Of a stretch of DNA of 64,000 bases, positions 26,234 to 35,650 are shown piece after piece (the stretch's first letter is position 1; each line of letters opens with the position of its first letter). Position numbers and translations under genes: made by a program. Location: the NCBI GenBank assembly GCA_005223045.1, contig NJBM01000001.1, forward strand, positions 124,001-188,000, written 5' to 3'. The notes below the pieces were generated by a model. It had not been told where the DNA came from and did no database searches. It saw nothing but the letters and a program-made list of their open reading frames with translations. Origin of the DNA: Planctomycetes bacterium B3_Pla (GTDB taxonomy: Bacteria > Planctomycetota > Phycisphaerae > Sedimentisphaerales > Anaerobacaceae).

Positions 26234-27529
26234 GTGAGCGAAGATGGTTGGGCGGTTTTGTTGATGTGCCTTCTTGCCGGCGGCGCATTGTTCTTTTCCG
26301 TCAATGCCGTCGCACTGCGAACGTTTTCACTCGTTAAACTACAGGAAGCATTCAAGGCCGCAAACAATAAATCGGATTCCAGGAATCTCACCGAGCGCCT
26401 GGCGGAAAATGCCGAGCAACTAATCCTGACATGTTCTTTGTTTCGGCTCACATCCAACATGTGCATCCTGCTGCTTCTGGTCTCCGTCTTCATCGATCCC
26501 GGCAAATCGGGCGGCGAGGACAAATTTGCAACCGGCTATCTTTCCACATTTATTATTGCAACGGTGATTTTCTCGATTTTCAGCCTGGCGATTCCTCACG
26601 CCTGGGCCAAATATGCAGGCGAAAAAATCCTGAGCCGAACACACAAGCCGCTAATGCTCTTCGCCGTCGCGGCATCGCCCGTTCTGTATATCTTCAAATT
26701 GTATGACGGTATTGTCCGGCGACTGGCCGGCATAGCTGAAACCACGCCTGAAGAACTGCAGGAAGAAAAGCAGGAAGAGTTTCTGACCGGTCTTGAGCAT
26801 CAGAGAACCGAAGGCGTGCTCGACGAGGAAGAACAGGAAATGATCGAAAATGTGCTGGAGTTGAGCAGCAGCACCGCCGACGAAATCATGACGCCTCGCA
26901 CGGACATCGTTGCCGTCGAGGTCAACTCCGATTTGCAGAAAGTTCTGGAAACGATAGCTGTCGCGGGCCACACGCGTGTGCCGGTTTACGAAGAAAATAT
27001 AGACAATTTAATCGGCCTTGTTTACGCCAAAGACCTGCTGACTCAGATCGGCAAAGACCCGGCGGAGTTCAAACTGCGCGACAAAATTAGAGACGCTTAT
27101 TTCGTCCCTGAGACAAAACCCCTTCGAGTTCTTCTCCACGAGTTTCAAAATCGCAAATTGCACATAGCCGTAGTGCTCGACGAATACGGCGGCACCGCCG
27201 GCATCGTTACTTTAGAGGACATTCTCGAAGAGCTCGTCGGCGAGATTACCGATGAATACGAGGAGACGCCTCCCGAGCCGATAAAAAAAATCGACCGGAA
27301 CACAATCGAGGTTGACGCCAGAACGTCCATTGACGACGTGAACGATGAGTTTGAGCTGAATCTGCCCGAGGACGAAGACTATGAGACCATAGGTGGTTTC
27401 GTCTTCTCTCGCTTGGGCTACATCCCCAAAACGAACGAGAACTTCGATTATGAGAATCTCAAGTTTACCATCGCCTCGGCCGAGGCCAGAAGAATAAGAC
27501 GCATCAAAATCCAGAAAATCACTGAATAG
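26234..27529 (+). CDS. CNNM/CorC-type membrane protein with CBS pair
   Basis: A 431-residue hemolysin-C-like protein: a DUF21/CNNM membrane part with hydrophobic segments at roughly 8-28, 72-88, 103-124 and 143-158, then two CBS domains (starting near EIMTPRTDIVAVEV and ending around TLEDILEELVGEITDE), and a C-terminal transporter-associated domain (about 350-425). Such proteins are linked to Mg/Co efflux or resistance. The start is a GTG (26234) with AAAGGA upstream. It lies between ybeY and recO in a conserved block. Confidence 0.9.
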   Translation: MSEDGWAVLLMCLLAGGALFFSVNAVALRTFSLVKLQEAFKAANNKSDSRNLTERLAENAEQLILTCSLFRLTSNMCILLLLVSVFIDPGKSGGEDKFATGYLSTFIIATVIFSIFSLAIPHAWAKYAGEKILSRTHKPLMLFAVAASPVLYIFKLYDGIVRRLAGIAETTPEELQEEKQEEFLTGLEHQRTEGVLDEEEQEMIENVLELSSSTADEIMTPRTDIVAVEVNSDLQKVLETIAVAGHTRVPVYEENIDNLIGLVYAKDLLTQIGKDPAEFKLRDKIRDAYFVPETKPLRVLLHEFQNRKLHIAVVLDEYGGTAGIVTLEDILEELVGEITDEYEETPPEPIKKIDRNTIEVDARTSIDDVNDEFELNLPEDEDYETIGGFVFSRLGYIPKTNENFDYENLKFTIASAEARRIRRIKIQKITE

Positions 27530-27534
27530 TAGCT

Positions 27535-28290
27535 ATGCTGACCAAGGACCTGGCTATCTGCATACGCGCCGTCGATTACTCCGAAACGTCCCAGATAGTA
27601 ACGTTTTTCACCCGAGATACGGGCAAAATCAGCGCCATTGCCAAGGGTTCAAAACGACTCAAATCGACATTCGACGGACCCATCGAAATACTCTCACACG
27701 GCAGAATTGTCTTTGCCGATTCAAACAAAGAAAACCTCGCTACGTTGACAGAGTTTCAGCAGCAGCCGACCCTCTTGAAGCTGCGTCACAATCTATTTGC
27801 ATTTTACTGCTGTCTTTTCGCTGCCGAGCTGTTAAACGGCCTGACCCATGATTATGACCCCCATCCGGAGCTTTTCGAGGGCTTCCTTCAGTTTTTACAA
27901 AATGTAAACGAACAACAAGAGGCAAGAGATGAGCGACGAGGCATATTGGCACTGCTGATATTGTTCCAATTGACCCTCCTTAAAGAGATAGGCTTGCAGC
28001 CGATCCTGAGTCAATGTGTAAATTGTAAGACGAAATACAAGATGCGAGATACGAGATACGAAGCTTATTTCAGCAGCTCGGCCAACGGACTGATTTGCAG
28101 AGATTGCGAGGCGAGTTTCCCCGACAAGATCAGACTTGGCGGCAGCGCCGCCGCTTGCCTTGTAAATCTAAAGCAGATCGCCCAATCGCCGGAAAAAACG
28201 CTCGACGAAATCGAGAATATCTTAATCCACCATTTCACGGAACTTCTCCACCACCAACCAAAAATGGCCAAACATATCATGAAAAGCTGA
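27535..28290 (+). CDS. recO: DNA repair protein RecO
   Basis: RecO helps load RecA with RecF and RecR and anneals single strands. The N-terminal OB fold is visible (DLAICIRAVDYSETSQIVTFFTRDTGKISAIAKGSKR). A zinc-binding site CVNC...CRDC follows at about residues 161-164 and 189-192. Between the two Cys pairs is the segment MRDTRYEAYF, encoded by an ATACGAG heptamer tract (28031-28063), so a repeat has probably expanded the zinc loop while keeping frame. It begins five bases after the CNNM gene and its stop is 12 bases from the ruvB stop, convergent. Confidence 0.92.
   Translation: MLTKDLAICIRAVDYSETSQIVTFFTRDTGKISAIAKGSKRLKSTFDGPIEILSHGRIVFADSNKENLATLTEFQQQPTLLKLRHNLFAFYCCLFAAELLNGLTHDYDPHPELFEGFLQFLQNVNEQQEARDERRGILALLILFQLTLLKEIGLQPILSQCVNCKTKYKMRDTRYEAYFSSSANGLICRDCEASFPDKIRLGGSAAACLVNLKQIAQSPEKTLDEIENILIHHFTELLHHQPKMAKHIMKS
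28031..28063. repeat. Heptamer tract inside recO
   Basis: Four units (ATACAAG, ATGCGAG, ATACGAG, ATACGA) run in-frame through the zinc-finger loop of recO. They are the same unit as at 14.7 and 25.8 kb. Confidence 0.75.
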
Positions 28291-28302
28291 TTCCAGACCA
28301 GC

Positions 28303-29355
28303 TTACTGTTCATCTTGTTCGAAAAGTTCCGGCTGGTCGGACTTACTTCTCTTCTTGCGCAATCTCACTTTTAGATGATCGCAGGCTTGCTGGGTTACTT
28401 CTCTGCCGCGCTTGGTTCGGCGCAGAAAGCCTATCTGCAGCAAATAGGGCTCTACCACGTCTTCCAGGGTGTCTCTTTCCTCTCCGAGCGTAGCGGCAAT
28501 TGCCTCGATGCCCGCCGGCCCGCCGTCATAGACATTGACCAATGCACGCAGGAAGGCCCTGTCCAGCTCATCCAAACCTAACGGATCGATCTGCTCCATT
28601 TTCAGCGAGCTTTCGACTATCTGCATACTGAGGATTCCCGAGCCTTTTACCTGCGCGTAGTCGCGGACGCGCTTCAATAGTCGGTTCGCCACTCTCGGTG
28701 TGCCGCGGGACCGGTCCGCGATCAATTCCAGGGTCCCCTCCTCGCATTGTAATTGCAGCAGTTCAGCGGATCGGGCCAGGATCTCCGTCAATTCTTCACT
28801 GCCGTAGAAGTCCAGGTGATACAACATCCCAAACCGGCTGCGGAGCGGAGCGCTGAGCAATCCGGCCCGCGTGGTCGCGCCGATCAGAGTAAAATGCTTT
28901 AGCGGGAAGTTTATCGTCTTTGCGTGCAGGCCGCTGTCAACGGTGAAGTCCACCTTGAAATCTTCCATCGCCGGGTAGATAAACTCTTCGACCAGCGTGC
29001 TGAGCCGGTGGACTTCGTCGATGAACAGGACGTCGCCGGTGTTGACATTGCTCAAGAGGCCCATCACGTCACCGGCCTTTGCCAGGGCCGGGCCTGAGGA
29101 GCAGCGTATCTTTGCCCCCATTTCGTTGGCGACCACGTGAGCAAGAGTTGTCTTGCCGAGGCCCGGCGGGCCATAAAACAAAACATGCTCTAACGGCTCA
29201 GACCTCTGCCTTGCCGCAGCTATTGCAATCCCCAGCTTCTCTTTGAGATTGCTCTGGCCTATACATTCGCCCAGGAACTTCGGTCGAAGCGAAACGTTAA
29301 AGCTCTCTTCCGCCTCGTTCAAAGATTGCCCGCTTATGATCCTGCCTATAGCCAT
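28303..29355 (-). CDS. ruvB: Holliday junction helicase subunit RuvB
   Basis: RuvB is the AAA+ motor that drives branch migration with RuvA. Walker A GPPGLGKTTLAH (about residues 61-72), Walker B LFIDEVHRL and the sensor GATTRAGLLSAPLRSRFG are clear, and the C-terminal winged helix is present (ending LQIGFLRRTKRGREVTQQA). 350 residues, normal. It is last in the order cysS-ruvC-ruvA-ruvB, and about 110 bases separate it from ruvA. No Shine-Dalgarno is evident. Confidence 0.95.
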   Translation of the reverse strand: MAIGRIISGQSLNEAEESFNVSLRPKFLGECIGQSNLKEKLGIAIAAARQRSEPLEHVLFYGPPGLGKTTLAHVVANEMGAKIRCSSGPALAKAGDVMGLLSNVNTGDVLFIDEVHRLSTLVEEFIYPAMEDFKVDFTVDSGLHAKTINFPLKHFTLIGATTRAGLLSAPLRSRFGMLYHLDFYGSEELTEILARSAELLQLQCEEGTLELIADRSRGTPRVANRLLKRVRDYAQVKGSGILSMQIVESSLKMEQIDPLGLDELDRAFLRALVNVYDGGPAGIEAIAATLGEERDTLEDVVEPYLLQIGFLRRTKRGREVTQQACDHLKVRLRKKRSKSDQPELFEQDEQ

Positions 29356-29468
29356 AACGTAAAATCAAATATGAAATATCAAAAAGGTGGTCCTATGGAC
29401 TCCTTACGGAGAATCCCGGCGAGCCGGGATGACTTCCTCACTTTTGCATTTTTACTTTTTACTTTTTT

Positions 29469-30098
29469 TTATACTTCTACTCCCTGTTTCAACCTGTAAA
29501 CCAGAGGCACAAGTGCTTCGGCCGAATCTATATCAGGATGCTTGCGGCAGGCCAATTCGACCAGCTCCATCGCTTCGGCTCTCTTTTCGCCCCAGGCGAT
29601 AAGAATCTCCAGGGCTTCGGTCTGGAAAGGCCTGAATCCGGCTCCCGCCGACGCGGCCGGCTCTGCTCCGGCGGCAAAGGACTGCAACTTGCCCTTCAAC
29701 TCAGCGATAATCTGCTGAGCCATTCTGCGCCCTACGGCAGGAAGCGACATCATGGTCTTGTCATCGGCGTTTTCTATCGCCGCCGCGATGGTCGCGATCG
29801 GAATACTCAACGACCGCAATCCTTTTTTTATACCCATTCCTTTAACGCTGATGTATTTGGTGAAAAAATCCCTCTCGCCCGAACTGAGGAAGCCGACCAT
29901 TCTCGGCACCAGGTTGCCGCCGCCCAGTGTTCCCTCGTAGTATTCCATAGTACAAAGCGTAATATCCGAGCCGACCTGGCCCGACAGCGCACTTACACAA
30001 TAACTCGGCAACATTACCTCGTAACCGACCGCTCCGACCTGAACCAGGCAGCAATCGGTATCGAGCTTAACAAGTTTTCCTTCGAGCTTAGCAATCAT
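29469..30098 (-). CDS. ruvA: Holliday junction protein RuvA
   Basis: RuvA binds four-way junctions and targets RuvB. The N-terminal OB fold (MIAKLEGKLVKLDTDCCLVQ), two helix-hairpin-helix segments (KGMGIKKGLRSL and LPAVGRRMAQQIIAELKGKL) and a C-terminal three-helix domain are visible. The second hairpin has AVG rather than the more common GIG. 209 residues, normal. A REP-like repeat lies directly upstream of the start (30108-30186), between ruvC and ruvA. Confidence 0.93.
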   Translation of the reverse strand: MIAKLEGKLVKLDTDCCLVQVGAVGYEVMLPSYCVSALSGQVGSDITLCTMEYYEGTLGGGNLVPRMVGFLSSGERDFFTKYISVKGMGIKKGLRSLSIPIATIAAAIENADDKTMMSLPAVGRRMAQQIIAELKGKLQSFAAGAEPAASAGAGFRPFQTEALEILIAWGEKRAEAMELVELACRKHPDIDSAEALVPLVYRLKQGVEV

Positions 30099-30107
30099 GA
30101 ATCAATT

Positions 30108-30200
30108 TGTCATTCCCGCGAAAGCGGGAATCCACTCTACCGCTACGTTACCGGATCCCGCCGGAAGGCGTCCCTTATGGGACTGCTTTCGCAGGGATTA
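30108..30200. repeat. Composite REP-like repeat
   Basis: It contains GTCATTCCCGCGAAAGCGGGAAT, here given as an eight-base stem on a GCGAAAGC loop, and then a 36-base segment (30151-30186) whose reverse complement recurs at 56105-56140 with four differences. It fills the gap between ruvC and ruvA. Confidence 0.75.
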
Positions 30201-30230
30201 CAGCACAAGTCAGTCAGTTTGAGCTACCTA

Positions 30231-30716
30231 TCAGATAGCAATACTTTTTATTGAATTTGCACAGCACAGCGCTGCCGCTATGGCATCGGCCACGTCGTGA
30301 GGCTCAGGCAACTCCGGCAAACACATAACGGTCTGAATTGTCCTCTGCACCTGCTGCTTGGACGCCCTGCCGTTGCCGGTGATCGATTTTTTGATGCGCG
30401 TTGCGCTAAAGCTCCTGACCTCAATTGCCGCCTCGGCACACTTTTGCAGTATAACACCTCTTGCGTGTCCCATCAATATCGCCGTCCTGGGATGAGCATA
30501 GTGTGAGTACAATTCTTCTACCGCCACAACTTCAGGCCTCAAGTTCCTGAGCAGCGACTCGACGTCCTCGGCTATCCGGTTCAATCTCTGCTCTAAGGCA
30601 TCCTCGCCGGCCGTACGAACAACACCTGCTTCGATCAACTTTTCCTCGCCCGGCTCAACGTCCAGACAGGCATACCCGCAGACCTGCAAACCCGGATCGA
30701 CGCCAAGTATTCTCAT
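30231..30716 (-). CDS. ruvC: Holliday junction resolvase RuvC
   Basis: RuvC cuts Holliday junctions after RuvAB migration. The first catalytic Asp is in [16 protein letters not shown] (residue 7), Glu in VAVEELYSHYAHPRTA (about residue 68), and the last Asp pair in EPHDVADAIAAAL near the C-terminus. 161 residues, normal. It starts within the last codons of cysS (ATGA at 30716-30713), so it is translationally coupled to it. Confidence 0.94.
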   Translation of the reverse strand: MRILGVDPGLQVCGYACLDVEPGEEKLIEAGVVRTAGEDALEQRLNRIAEDVESLLRNLRPEVVAVEELYSHYAHPRTAILMGHARGVILQKCAEAAIEVRSFSATRIKKSITGNGRASKQQVQRTIQTVMCLPELPEPHDVADAIAAALCCANSIKSIAI

Positions 30717-32191
30717 TTCATCCTCCAGGTAGTCTTATCCGGCGTATCCTCGAGCACAATCCCTATTTCATCCAGCTTGCCGCGAAGATCATCGGCCTTA
30801 GCAAAATCCTTGTCCTTGCGGGCCTGCTTTCGCTGCTCTATCAAAATGTTGACCAGCTTGTCCGTCAGCTCATCGTCGGCCCCGGTGGTCTGAGCATATT
30901 CGCTCTTTACGACACCAAGAACGTCCCCGCCCAGTCTGCCGAACAAATCATCGACCGCACCGAGAGTCTCTGCGGTCGCACTGTCATCCTGGAGCAAGCC
31001 ATTTGCCAGGCGGACCATCTCGAACACAACCGACAAGGCAACCGAGGTGTTCAAATCATCATTCATGGCCGTCTCAAACTTCTCTCCTAATTGCATTAGC
31101 TGCTCAGCAATATTGGCATCGATCTGGCCTTCCGTGGCTGTCCCTTTCCTTTTTCTTACTGCTTTGACCGTCTCGGTGATTTTCCCGTAGCCGCTCTGGG
31201 CGGCAAACAACGCTGCATCCGAGAAGTCCAGCGGGCTTCTGTAATGGCTGTTCAAAATCAGTTGTCTTACCGCCAATGGATCATAGCTTCTGGTCAATCT
31301 CTCATGCGCACCGTTGAAGGCCTGCTTGAGCGTGATGAAATTATTCAGGCTCTTGCCCATTTTCTGACTGTCAACAGTAACCATGTTGTTGTGCATCCAG
31401 TAGCGAACAAATTGCACCCCGTTGGCCGCCTCGGACTGGGCGATTTCGCACTCGTGGTGTGGGAATTTGTTTTCCAGGCCGCCGCCGTGGATGTCGATGG
31501 TCGCGCCCAGGTATTTCATGCTCATCACCGAGCATTCCAAGTGCCAGGCGGGATAACCCATCCCCCAGGGACTTGACCACTGCATGATGTGGTTAGGCTC
31601 GGCCTTCTTCCAGAGCGCAAAATCAACGGGATTCTTCTTGTCGGGTGAGACCTCCACGCGAACACCGGCTAACATCTCCTCGATATTTCTGCCGGAAAGT
31701 TTGCCGTAGTCCTTAAACTTGGAGACGTCGAAATACACTGAGCCGTTGACCTCGTAGGCGTATTCCTTCTCAATGAGCGTCTTGACCAGATCTATCTGCT
31801 CGGTTAAATGGCCGCTGGCCCGCGGGCTTATATCGGGACGAACGCAGTTTAGCTTGTCCATGTCCTCGAAGTAACTGCGCGTATACAATTCGGCCAGCGC
31901 CATCGGATGCTTTTTCTGCTCTCTCGCCGCCTTGGCGATCTTGTCCTCGCCTTCATCCGCATCGTCGGTGAGATGTCCCACGTCGGTTATGTTCTGCACA
32001 TAAGTAACGTCGTATCCCAAATAGCGAAGGTATCTGACCAGAATATCGAAGCTCACATAGCTTTTCGTATGACCCAGATGTGCGTGACCATACACGGTCG
32101 GCCCACAGACATAAATTCCGGCCTTGCCTTCCTGCAAAGGCTTGAATTGCTCTTTTCTTCTCGTCAAACTGTTATAAAGCTGCAATCCCAT
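30713..32191 (-). CDS. cysS: Cysteinyl-tRNA synthetase CysS
   Basis: CysS charges tRNA-Cys. The class I signature is present near the N-terminus ([13 protein letters not shown], with a zinc-binding Cys), the KMSKS loop is KMGKSLNN (about residues 269-276), and zinc ligands appear in the LECSVMS and HHECEIAQS segments. 492 residues, normal. A GGAAGGA Shine-Dalgarno lies seven bases before the ATG. It is followed by ruvC with a four-base overlap. About 110 bases separate it from ispF upstream, with an AATAGTCAATAGTAAAT repeat in that gap (32268-32303). Confidence 0.95.
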   Translation of the reverse strand: MGLQLYNSLTRRKEQFKPLQEGKAGIYVCGPTVYGHAHLGHTKSYVSFDILVRYLRYLGYDVTYVQNITDVGHLTDDADEGEDKIAKAAREQKKHPMALAELYTRSYFEDMDKLNCVRPDISPRASGHLTEQIDLVKTLIEKEYAYEVNGSVYFDVSKFKDYGKLSGRNIEEMLAGVRVEVSPDKKNPVDFALWKKAEPNHIMQWSSPWGMGYPAWHLECSVMSMKYLGATIDIHGGGLENKFPHHECEIAQSEAANGVQFVRYWMHNNMVTVDSQKMGKSLNNFITLKQAFNGAHERLTRSYDPLAVRQLILNSHYRSPLDFSDAALFAAQSGYGKITETVKAVRKRKGTATEGQIDANIAEQLMQLGEKFETAMNDDLNTSVALSVVFEMVRLANGLLQDDSATAETLGAVDDLFGRLGGDVLGVVKSEYAQTTGADDELTDKLVNILIEQRKQARKDKDFAKADDLRGKLDEIGIVLEDTPDKTTWRMK

Positions 32192-32302
32192 TTACAGACA
32201 TCCTTCCATTGATTATTTTCTATTAACTATTGTCCTGGAACGCGCGCCTCACGATGTCACATTCATTAGTTCAATAGTCAATAGTAAATCGTCAATAGTA
32301 AA

Positions 32303-32815
32303 TCACAACGTTCTTTTTCTTTTCTTTCTCAACAGCGCCGTCGCCGTAGCGGCTATTGCCTGGCCGGCTCCTATTTCGCCGAGTCCTTCGTTGGTTTTGG
32401 CCTTGACGTTCACCGCTGTAAAATCAATATCCAAAAGCCCTGCGATGCATCTTTGCATTTGCCCTTTGACCAGCGCGAGCTTCGGCTCTTCGGCGTGTAT
32501 AATCAAGTCAACATTGACGACTTCCCACTGCTTTTCTTCGAGCTGCTCTTTTACAATAAACAAAAGTTTCTTGCTGTCCGCATTTTTCCACTTCGAGTCT
32601 GTATCGGGAAACAACATCCCTATATCACCCATTCCACTCGCACCGAGCAGGGCATCGATGACGGCATGCAAGCCCACGTCGCCGTCGCTGTGACCGGCCA
32701 GCCCGGCGGGATACGGCACGTAAACTCCGCAGAGCATCAGCTTCCTGCCCTCGACCACCCTGTGGATATCGGTGCCGATACCGCTTCTGTATTCGGGCTT
32801 GCTCTCTTCGATCAC
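32303..32815 (-). CDS. ispF: 2-C-methyl-D-erythritol 2,4-cyclodiphosphate synthase IspF
   Basis: IspF makes the cyclic diphosphate in the MEP isoprenoid pathway. The metal-binding GTDIHR near the N-terminus, HSDGDVGLHAVIDALLGA, and the C-terminal AKTNEGLGEIGAGQAIAA are characteristic. A longer open frame reaches 32995, but it covers the end of hisB; the GTG at 32815 overlaps the hisB stop (GTGA) and has AAGGGG upstream, giving 170 residues, close to the usual 157-165. The pathway feeds UppS. Confidence 0.92.
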   Translation of the reverse strand: MIEESKPEYRSGIGTDIHRVVEGRKLMLCGVYVPYPAGLAGHSDGDVGLHAVIDALLGASGMGDIGMLFPDTDSKWKNADSKKLLFIVKEQLEEKQWEVVNVDLIIHAEEPKLALVKGQMQRCIAGLLDIDFTAVNVKAKTNEGLGEIGAGQAIAATATALLRKKRKRTL

Positions 32816-33396
32816 AATATCCCCTTCGTGCTCGGAACATCCGTTCCGAGAATGTTGACAGCCGTGCCCAATGCCTTGCCGAGCCCCTTGAAAATACCCT
32901 CGGCTATGTGATGGCTGTTTGTGCCGTACGGGACGTTTATGTGAAGATTGAATTTGCCCGTGTTCGAGAAACTCCTGAGCATTTCCTCCAGGCACTCGAC
33001 GTCAAAGTCGCCGATTTTGTCCGTTCGGTATTCGACATTATACACGCAGGCGGATCTGCCCGACAGATCGACGGAGACATTTGCCAGCGCATCCTCCATC
33101 GGTACGGAGCTGTGGCCGTATCGGGCGATTCCCTTCTTATCGCCGAGGGCCTTGAGCAGACACTCACCCAAACATATTGCGATGTCTTCGACCGTGTGAT
33201 GGGCATCCACTTCCAAATCACCTTTGGCTTTAACCACAAGATCGATCCCGCTGTGCTTGCTCAGGTGTGTTAGCATGTGGTCTAAAAAGCCGATGCCGCT
33301 GTCAATCTCATATTTGCCGGCGCCGTCCAGATTCAACTCAACTGTAACGTCGGTCTCTTTTGTCTGCCTGTGAATTTGGGCCACTCTGTCATCCAT
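32812..33396 (-). CDS. hisB: Imidazoleglycerol-phosphate dehydratase HisB
   Basis: HisB converts imidazoleglycerol phosphate to imidazoleacetol phosphate in histidine synthesis. The metal-binding repeats DHMLTHLSKHSG and HHTVEDIAICLGECL, and later HHIAEGIFKGLGKAL, are present. The ATG at 33396 is preceded by AGGA with eight bases of spacing and gives 194 residues, the standard length; an ATG at 33411 is possible. It overlaps ispF by four bases and follows hisC, a functional neighbour in the same pathway. Confidence 0.94.
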   Translation of the reverse strand: MDDRVAQIHRQTKETDVTVELNLDGAGKYEIDSGIGFLDHMLTHLSKHSGIDLVVKAKGDLEVDAHHTVEDIAICLGECLLKALGDKKGIARYGHSSVPMEDALANVSVDLSGRSACVYNVEYRTDKIGDFDVECLEEMLRSFSNTGKFNLHINVPYGTNSHHIAEGIFKGLGKALGTAVNILGTDVPSTKGIL

Positions 33397-33424
33397 AAGA
33401 ACAGTCCTCATATTGTCTCAGTCT

Positions 33425-33447
33425 GTAGGATGGGCTTTAGCCCATGC
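33425..33447. repeat. Short GTAGGATGGGC hairpin repeat
   Basis: Arms GATGGGCT and AGCCCATGC flank a TT loop between hisB and hisC. The same arms occur with other loops at 58.85 and 59.95 kb. Confidence 0.7.
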
Positions 33448-33453
33448 TGTTTG

Positions 33454-34500
33454 CTACGACAGGATTTCCTTCAGAGCTAAGATAACTCTATCGTTTTGTT
33501 CGGTCGTTCCGACTGTAATCCGCAACTTGTCACTTAGGCCGGACAGGTCGAAGTATCTGGCATAAATATTGCTCTGCACCAATTTGTCATAAATCACACT
33601 CGCCTGGCAATTCACAGCCTCGGCGAGAACAAAATTGGCGTAGCTTCTCGGCACCTTGAAGTTCAAATCTCGCAGTTTCTCAGTCAACAAATCGCGGGCC
33701 TTTTTTACATCTTCGGTAGTCTGCTTGAAATATTCCCGGTCTTTTATCGCCGCGATCGCTATGGCGATAGCGACGGCATCGACATTGTATGAATCCTTGA
33801 CTTTCATCAGGCCGGCGATCACATCGGGCGATGCAATCGCGTAGCCGAATCGTATTCCCGCAAGAGCGTACCCTTTGCTCATCGACCGCAGCACAATAAC
33901 ATTATCAAATTCCCTGACCAGTGCGGCACAATTCTCATCGGCAAAATCCACATAGGCCTCGTCAATCAATAATATGCCGGAAAGCTCGTCGGCCAGCGAA
34001 GCCAGCTCACCGACGCTGATAAAGCTGCCGCTCGGCGCATTCGGATTGCAGACAATAGTCAAAGCAGCGTTCGTTTTGGTCAGTTTGACCGGCAGATTAA
34101 ACTCACCGTCGAACGGAACCTCAATCGTCTTGGCATCCTGCAGCCTGGCCAACACGGGATAAAGCGAGTACGTCGGGACAGGATACGCCACAGGGCGATT
34201 CTCATCACAGAAAGCACGAAAAGCAATTGTCAGCAGGTCGTCTCCGCCGTTGCAGCACATAATATTCTCGGGACGCACGCCGTCGATCTGCGCTGCGGCT
34301 TCTCGAAATTCATCTCCAATCGGATCGGGATACCGCCGGAGCTGCTCGGCGGTAATTTCCGTCAGCACCTTCATCACGGCCGGCGAAGGCGGATACGGGT
34401 TCTCATTCGTGTTCAGCTTCAAAACCTCAGTCTCCTTCGGCTGAAAACCCGGCTCATAACCCTTTACCTTTTCAATGTTTTGGCGAAAATAACCCATCAT
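33454..34500 (-). CDS. hisC: Histidinol-phosphate aminotransferase HisC
   Basis: HisC transfers the amino group from glutamate to imidazoleacetol phosphate. The class I PLP fold is clear: NTNENPYPPSP at the start, VCNPNAPSGSF, LLIDEAYVDFA, and the PLP Lys in RSMSKGYALAGIRFGY. About 348 residues. An in-frame TTG lies three codons upstream, but the ATG at 34500 is preferred. The gene's 5' flank holds a heptamer tract (34510-34548). It is followed by hisB about 57 bases later. Confidence 0.93.
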   Translation of the reverse strand: MMGYFRQNIEKVKGYEPGFQPKETEVLKLNTNENPYPPSPAVMKVLTEITAEQLRRYPDPIGDEFREAAAQIDGVRPENIMCCNGGDDLLTIAFRAFCDENRPVAYPVPTYSLYPVLARLQDAKTIEVPFDGEFNLPVKLTKTNAALTIVCNPNAPSGSFISVGELASLADELSGILLIDEAYVDFADENCAALVREFDNVIVLRSMSKGYALAGIRFGYAIASPDVIAGLMKVKDSYNVDAVAIAIAIAAIKDREYFKQTTEDVKKARDLLTEKLRDLNFKVPRSYANFVLAEAVNCQASVIYDKLVQSNIYARYFDLSGLSDKLRITVGTTEQNDRVILALKEILS

Positions 34501-34509
34501 CTGTTCCAA

Positions 34510-34548
34510 ATTCGTATTGCGTACTGCGTGATGCGTATCGCGTATTCA
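34510..34548. repeat. CGTATTG heptamer tract (reverse orientation)
   Basis: CGTATTG-CGTACTG-CGTGATG-CGTATCG-CGTATTC: five seven-base units, the reverse-strand form of the ATACGAG family, directly upstream of hisC. Confidence 0.75.
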
Positions 34549-34700
34549 ATCCCACGTCTGATGCGGGATTATTTCCTCAGATTATATGGATATTGGCCCG
34601 GAAGTGAAAGACAAGAATTTGCGATACCTTCAAGATGCCAGCTAAGCTGGATACATTATTGTACAATTCCGGCGCCACACTTCTTGATACGCAACACGAA

Positions 34701-35546
34701 CTACTTTTGGCAGTAATCTATGAGGCGGGCGATTTCGCTGCGAAGGTCCTTGCGGTGCACGATCATATCCACAAAGCCATGTTCCAACATGAATTCGGCC
34801 GTCTGAAATCCTTCCGGCAGCTCCACCTTTATCGTCTCGGCAATTGTTCGCGGGCCGGCAAAGCCGATCAGCGCCCCAGGCTCGGCTATTAAACAGTCGC
34901 CTAACATCGCAAAGCTCGCCGTCACCCCCCCGGTGGTCGGATCGGCCAGGACGCAAATGTAAAGTCCGCCGGCCTCGTCAAATTTCGCTAACGCAGCGGA
35001 AGTCTTGGCCATCTGGCCCAGTGATACAACACCCTCGTGCATTCTCGCTCCGCCCGAGCAGCTAACCACTACCAAAGGCAGCTTCTCGGCCATCGCCTTA
35101 TCGACCGCGACGCAGAGCTTCTCACCAACCACCGAACCCATAGAACCCATCAGGAAATTCGGTTCCATCACGGCCAACATCGCACCTCTGCCCTTAATGA
35201 AGGCCTTGCCGATCTGCATGGCTTCGATAGCGCCGGATTTATCTTCGTCAGCCTTGATCCGCTGTTTGTAGGTAGTTTCCCTGAACTTGAAATCCAACGG
35301 ATCGTCGGTTGTCAGATCGCCCAGCATCTGCTGAAAAGAACCTTCGTCGGCAAGATACTTGATTCGAGTTGTCGCCTCAATGCGGAAGTGATGATCGCAT
35401 TCCGGGCAGATGTTGAGATTTTTCTCAACGGTGCTTTTGTAGAGCATGTGCTCGCAGCCCGTGCAGCGCACCCAAAGCCCCTCGGGCATTTCCTTGCGAG
35501 GCTTCAGAGAAAATCCGTTCCACTTCGATTTAGCTTCTTTGGCCAT
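34701..35546 (-). CDS. accD: Acetyl-CoA carboxylase carboxyltransferase beta subunit AccD
   Basis: AccD, with AccA, transfers the carboxyl group from biotin to acetyl-CoA. The N-terminal zinc ribbon is visible as C-T-G-C (about residues 28-31) and C-P-E-C (about 47-50). The crotonase-like body has SCSGGARMHEGVVSLGQMAK and DPTTGGVTASFAMLGD. 281 residues, normal. It stands between rpe and hisC on the minus strand; accA is not in the window. Confidence 0.94.
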   Translation of the reverse strand: MAKEAKSKWNGFSLKPRKEMPEGLWVRCTGCEHMLYKSTVEKNLNICPECDHHFRIEATTRIKYLADEGSFQQMLGDLTTDDPLDFKFRETTYKQRIKADEDKSGAIEAMQIGKAFIKGRGAMLAVMEPNFLMGSMGSVVGEKLCVAVDKAMAEKLPLVVVSCSGGARMHEGVVSLGQMAKTSAALAKFDEAGGLYICVLADPTTGGVTASFAMLGDCLIAEPGALIGFAGPRTIAETIKVELPEGFQTAEFMLEHGFVDMIVHRKDLRSEIARLIDYCQK

Positions 35547-35650
35547 AACAACCTAAACAACCGTGTGCACTACGCGCGTTTCTTCTACGGCAACATACAT
35601 TCGGTCAATAGGAGAATTCTACCAAAAACCGCCCGATTCCGCCACAAAAA

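Noticed and set aside
32816..32995. N-terminal extension of IspF
   Set aside because: It lies wholly inside hisB in another frame; the GTG at 32815 has a Shine-Dalgarno and gives the usual length.
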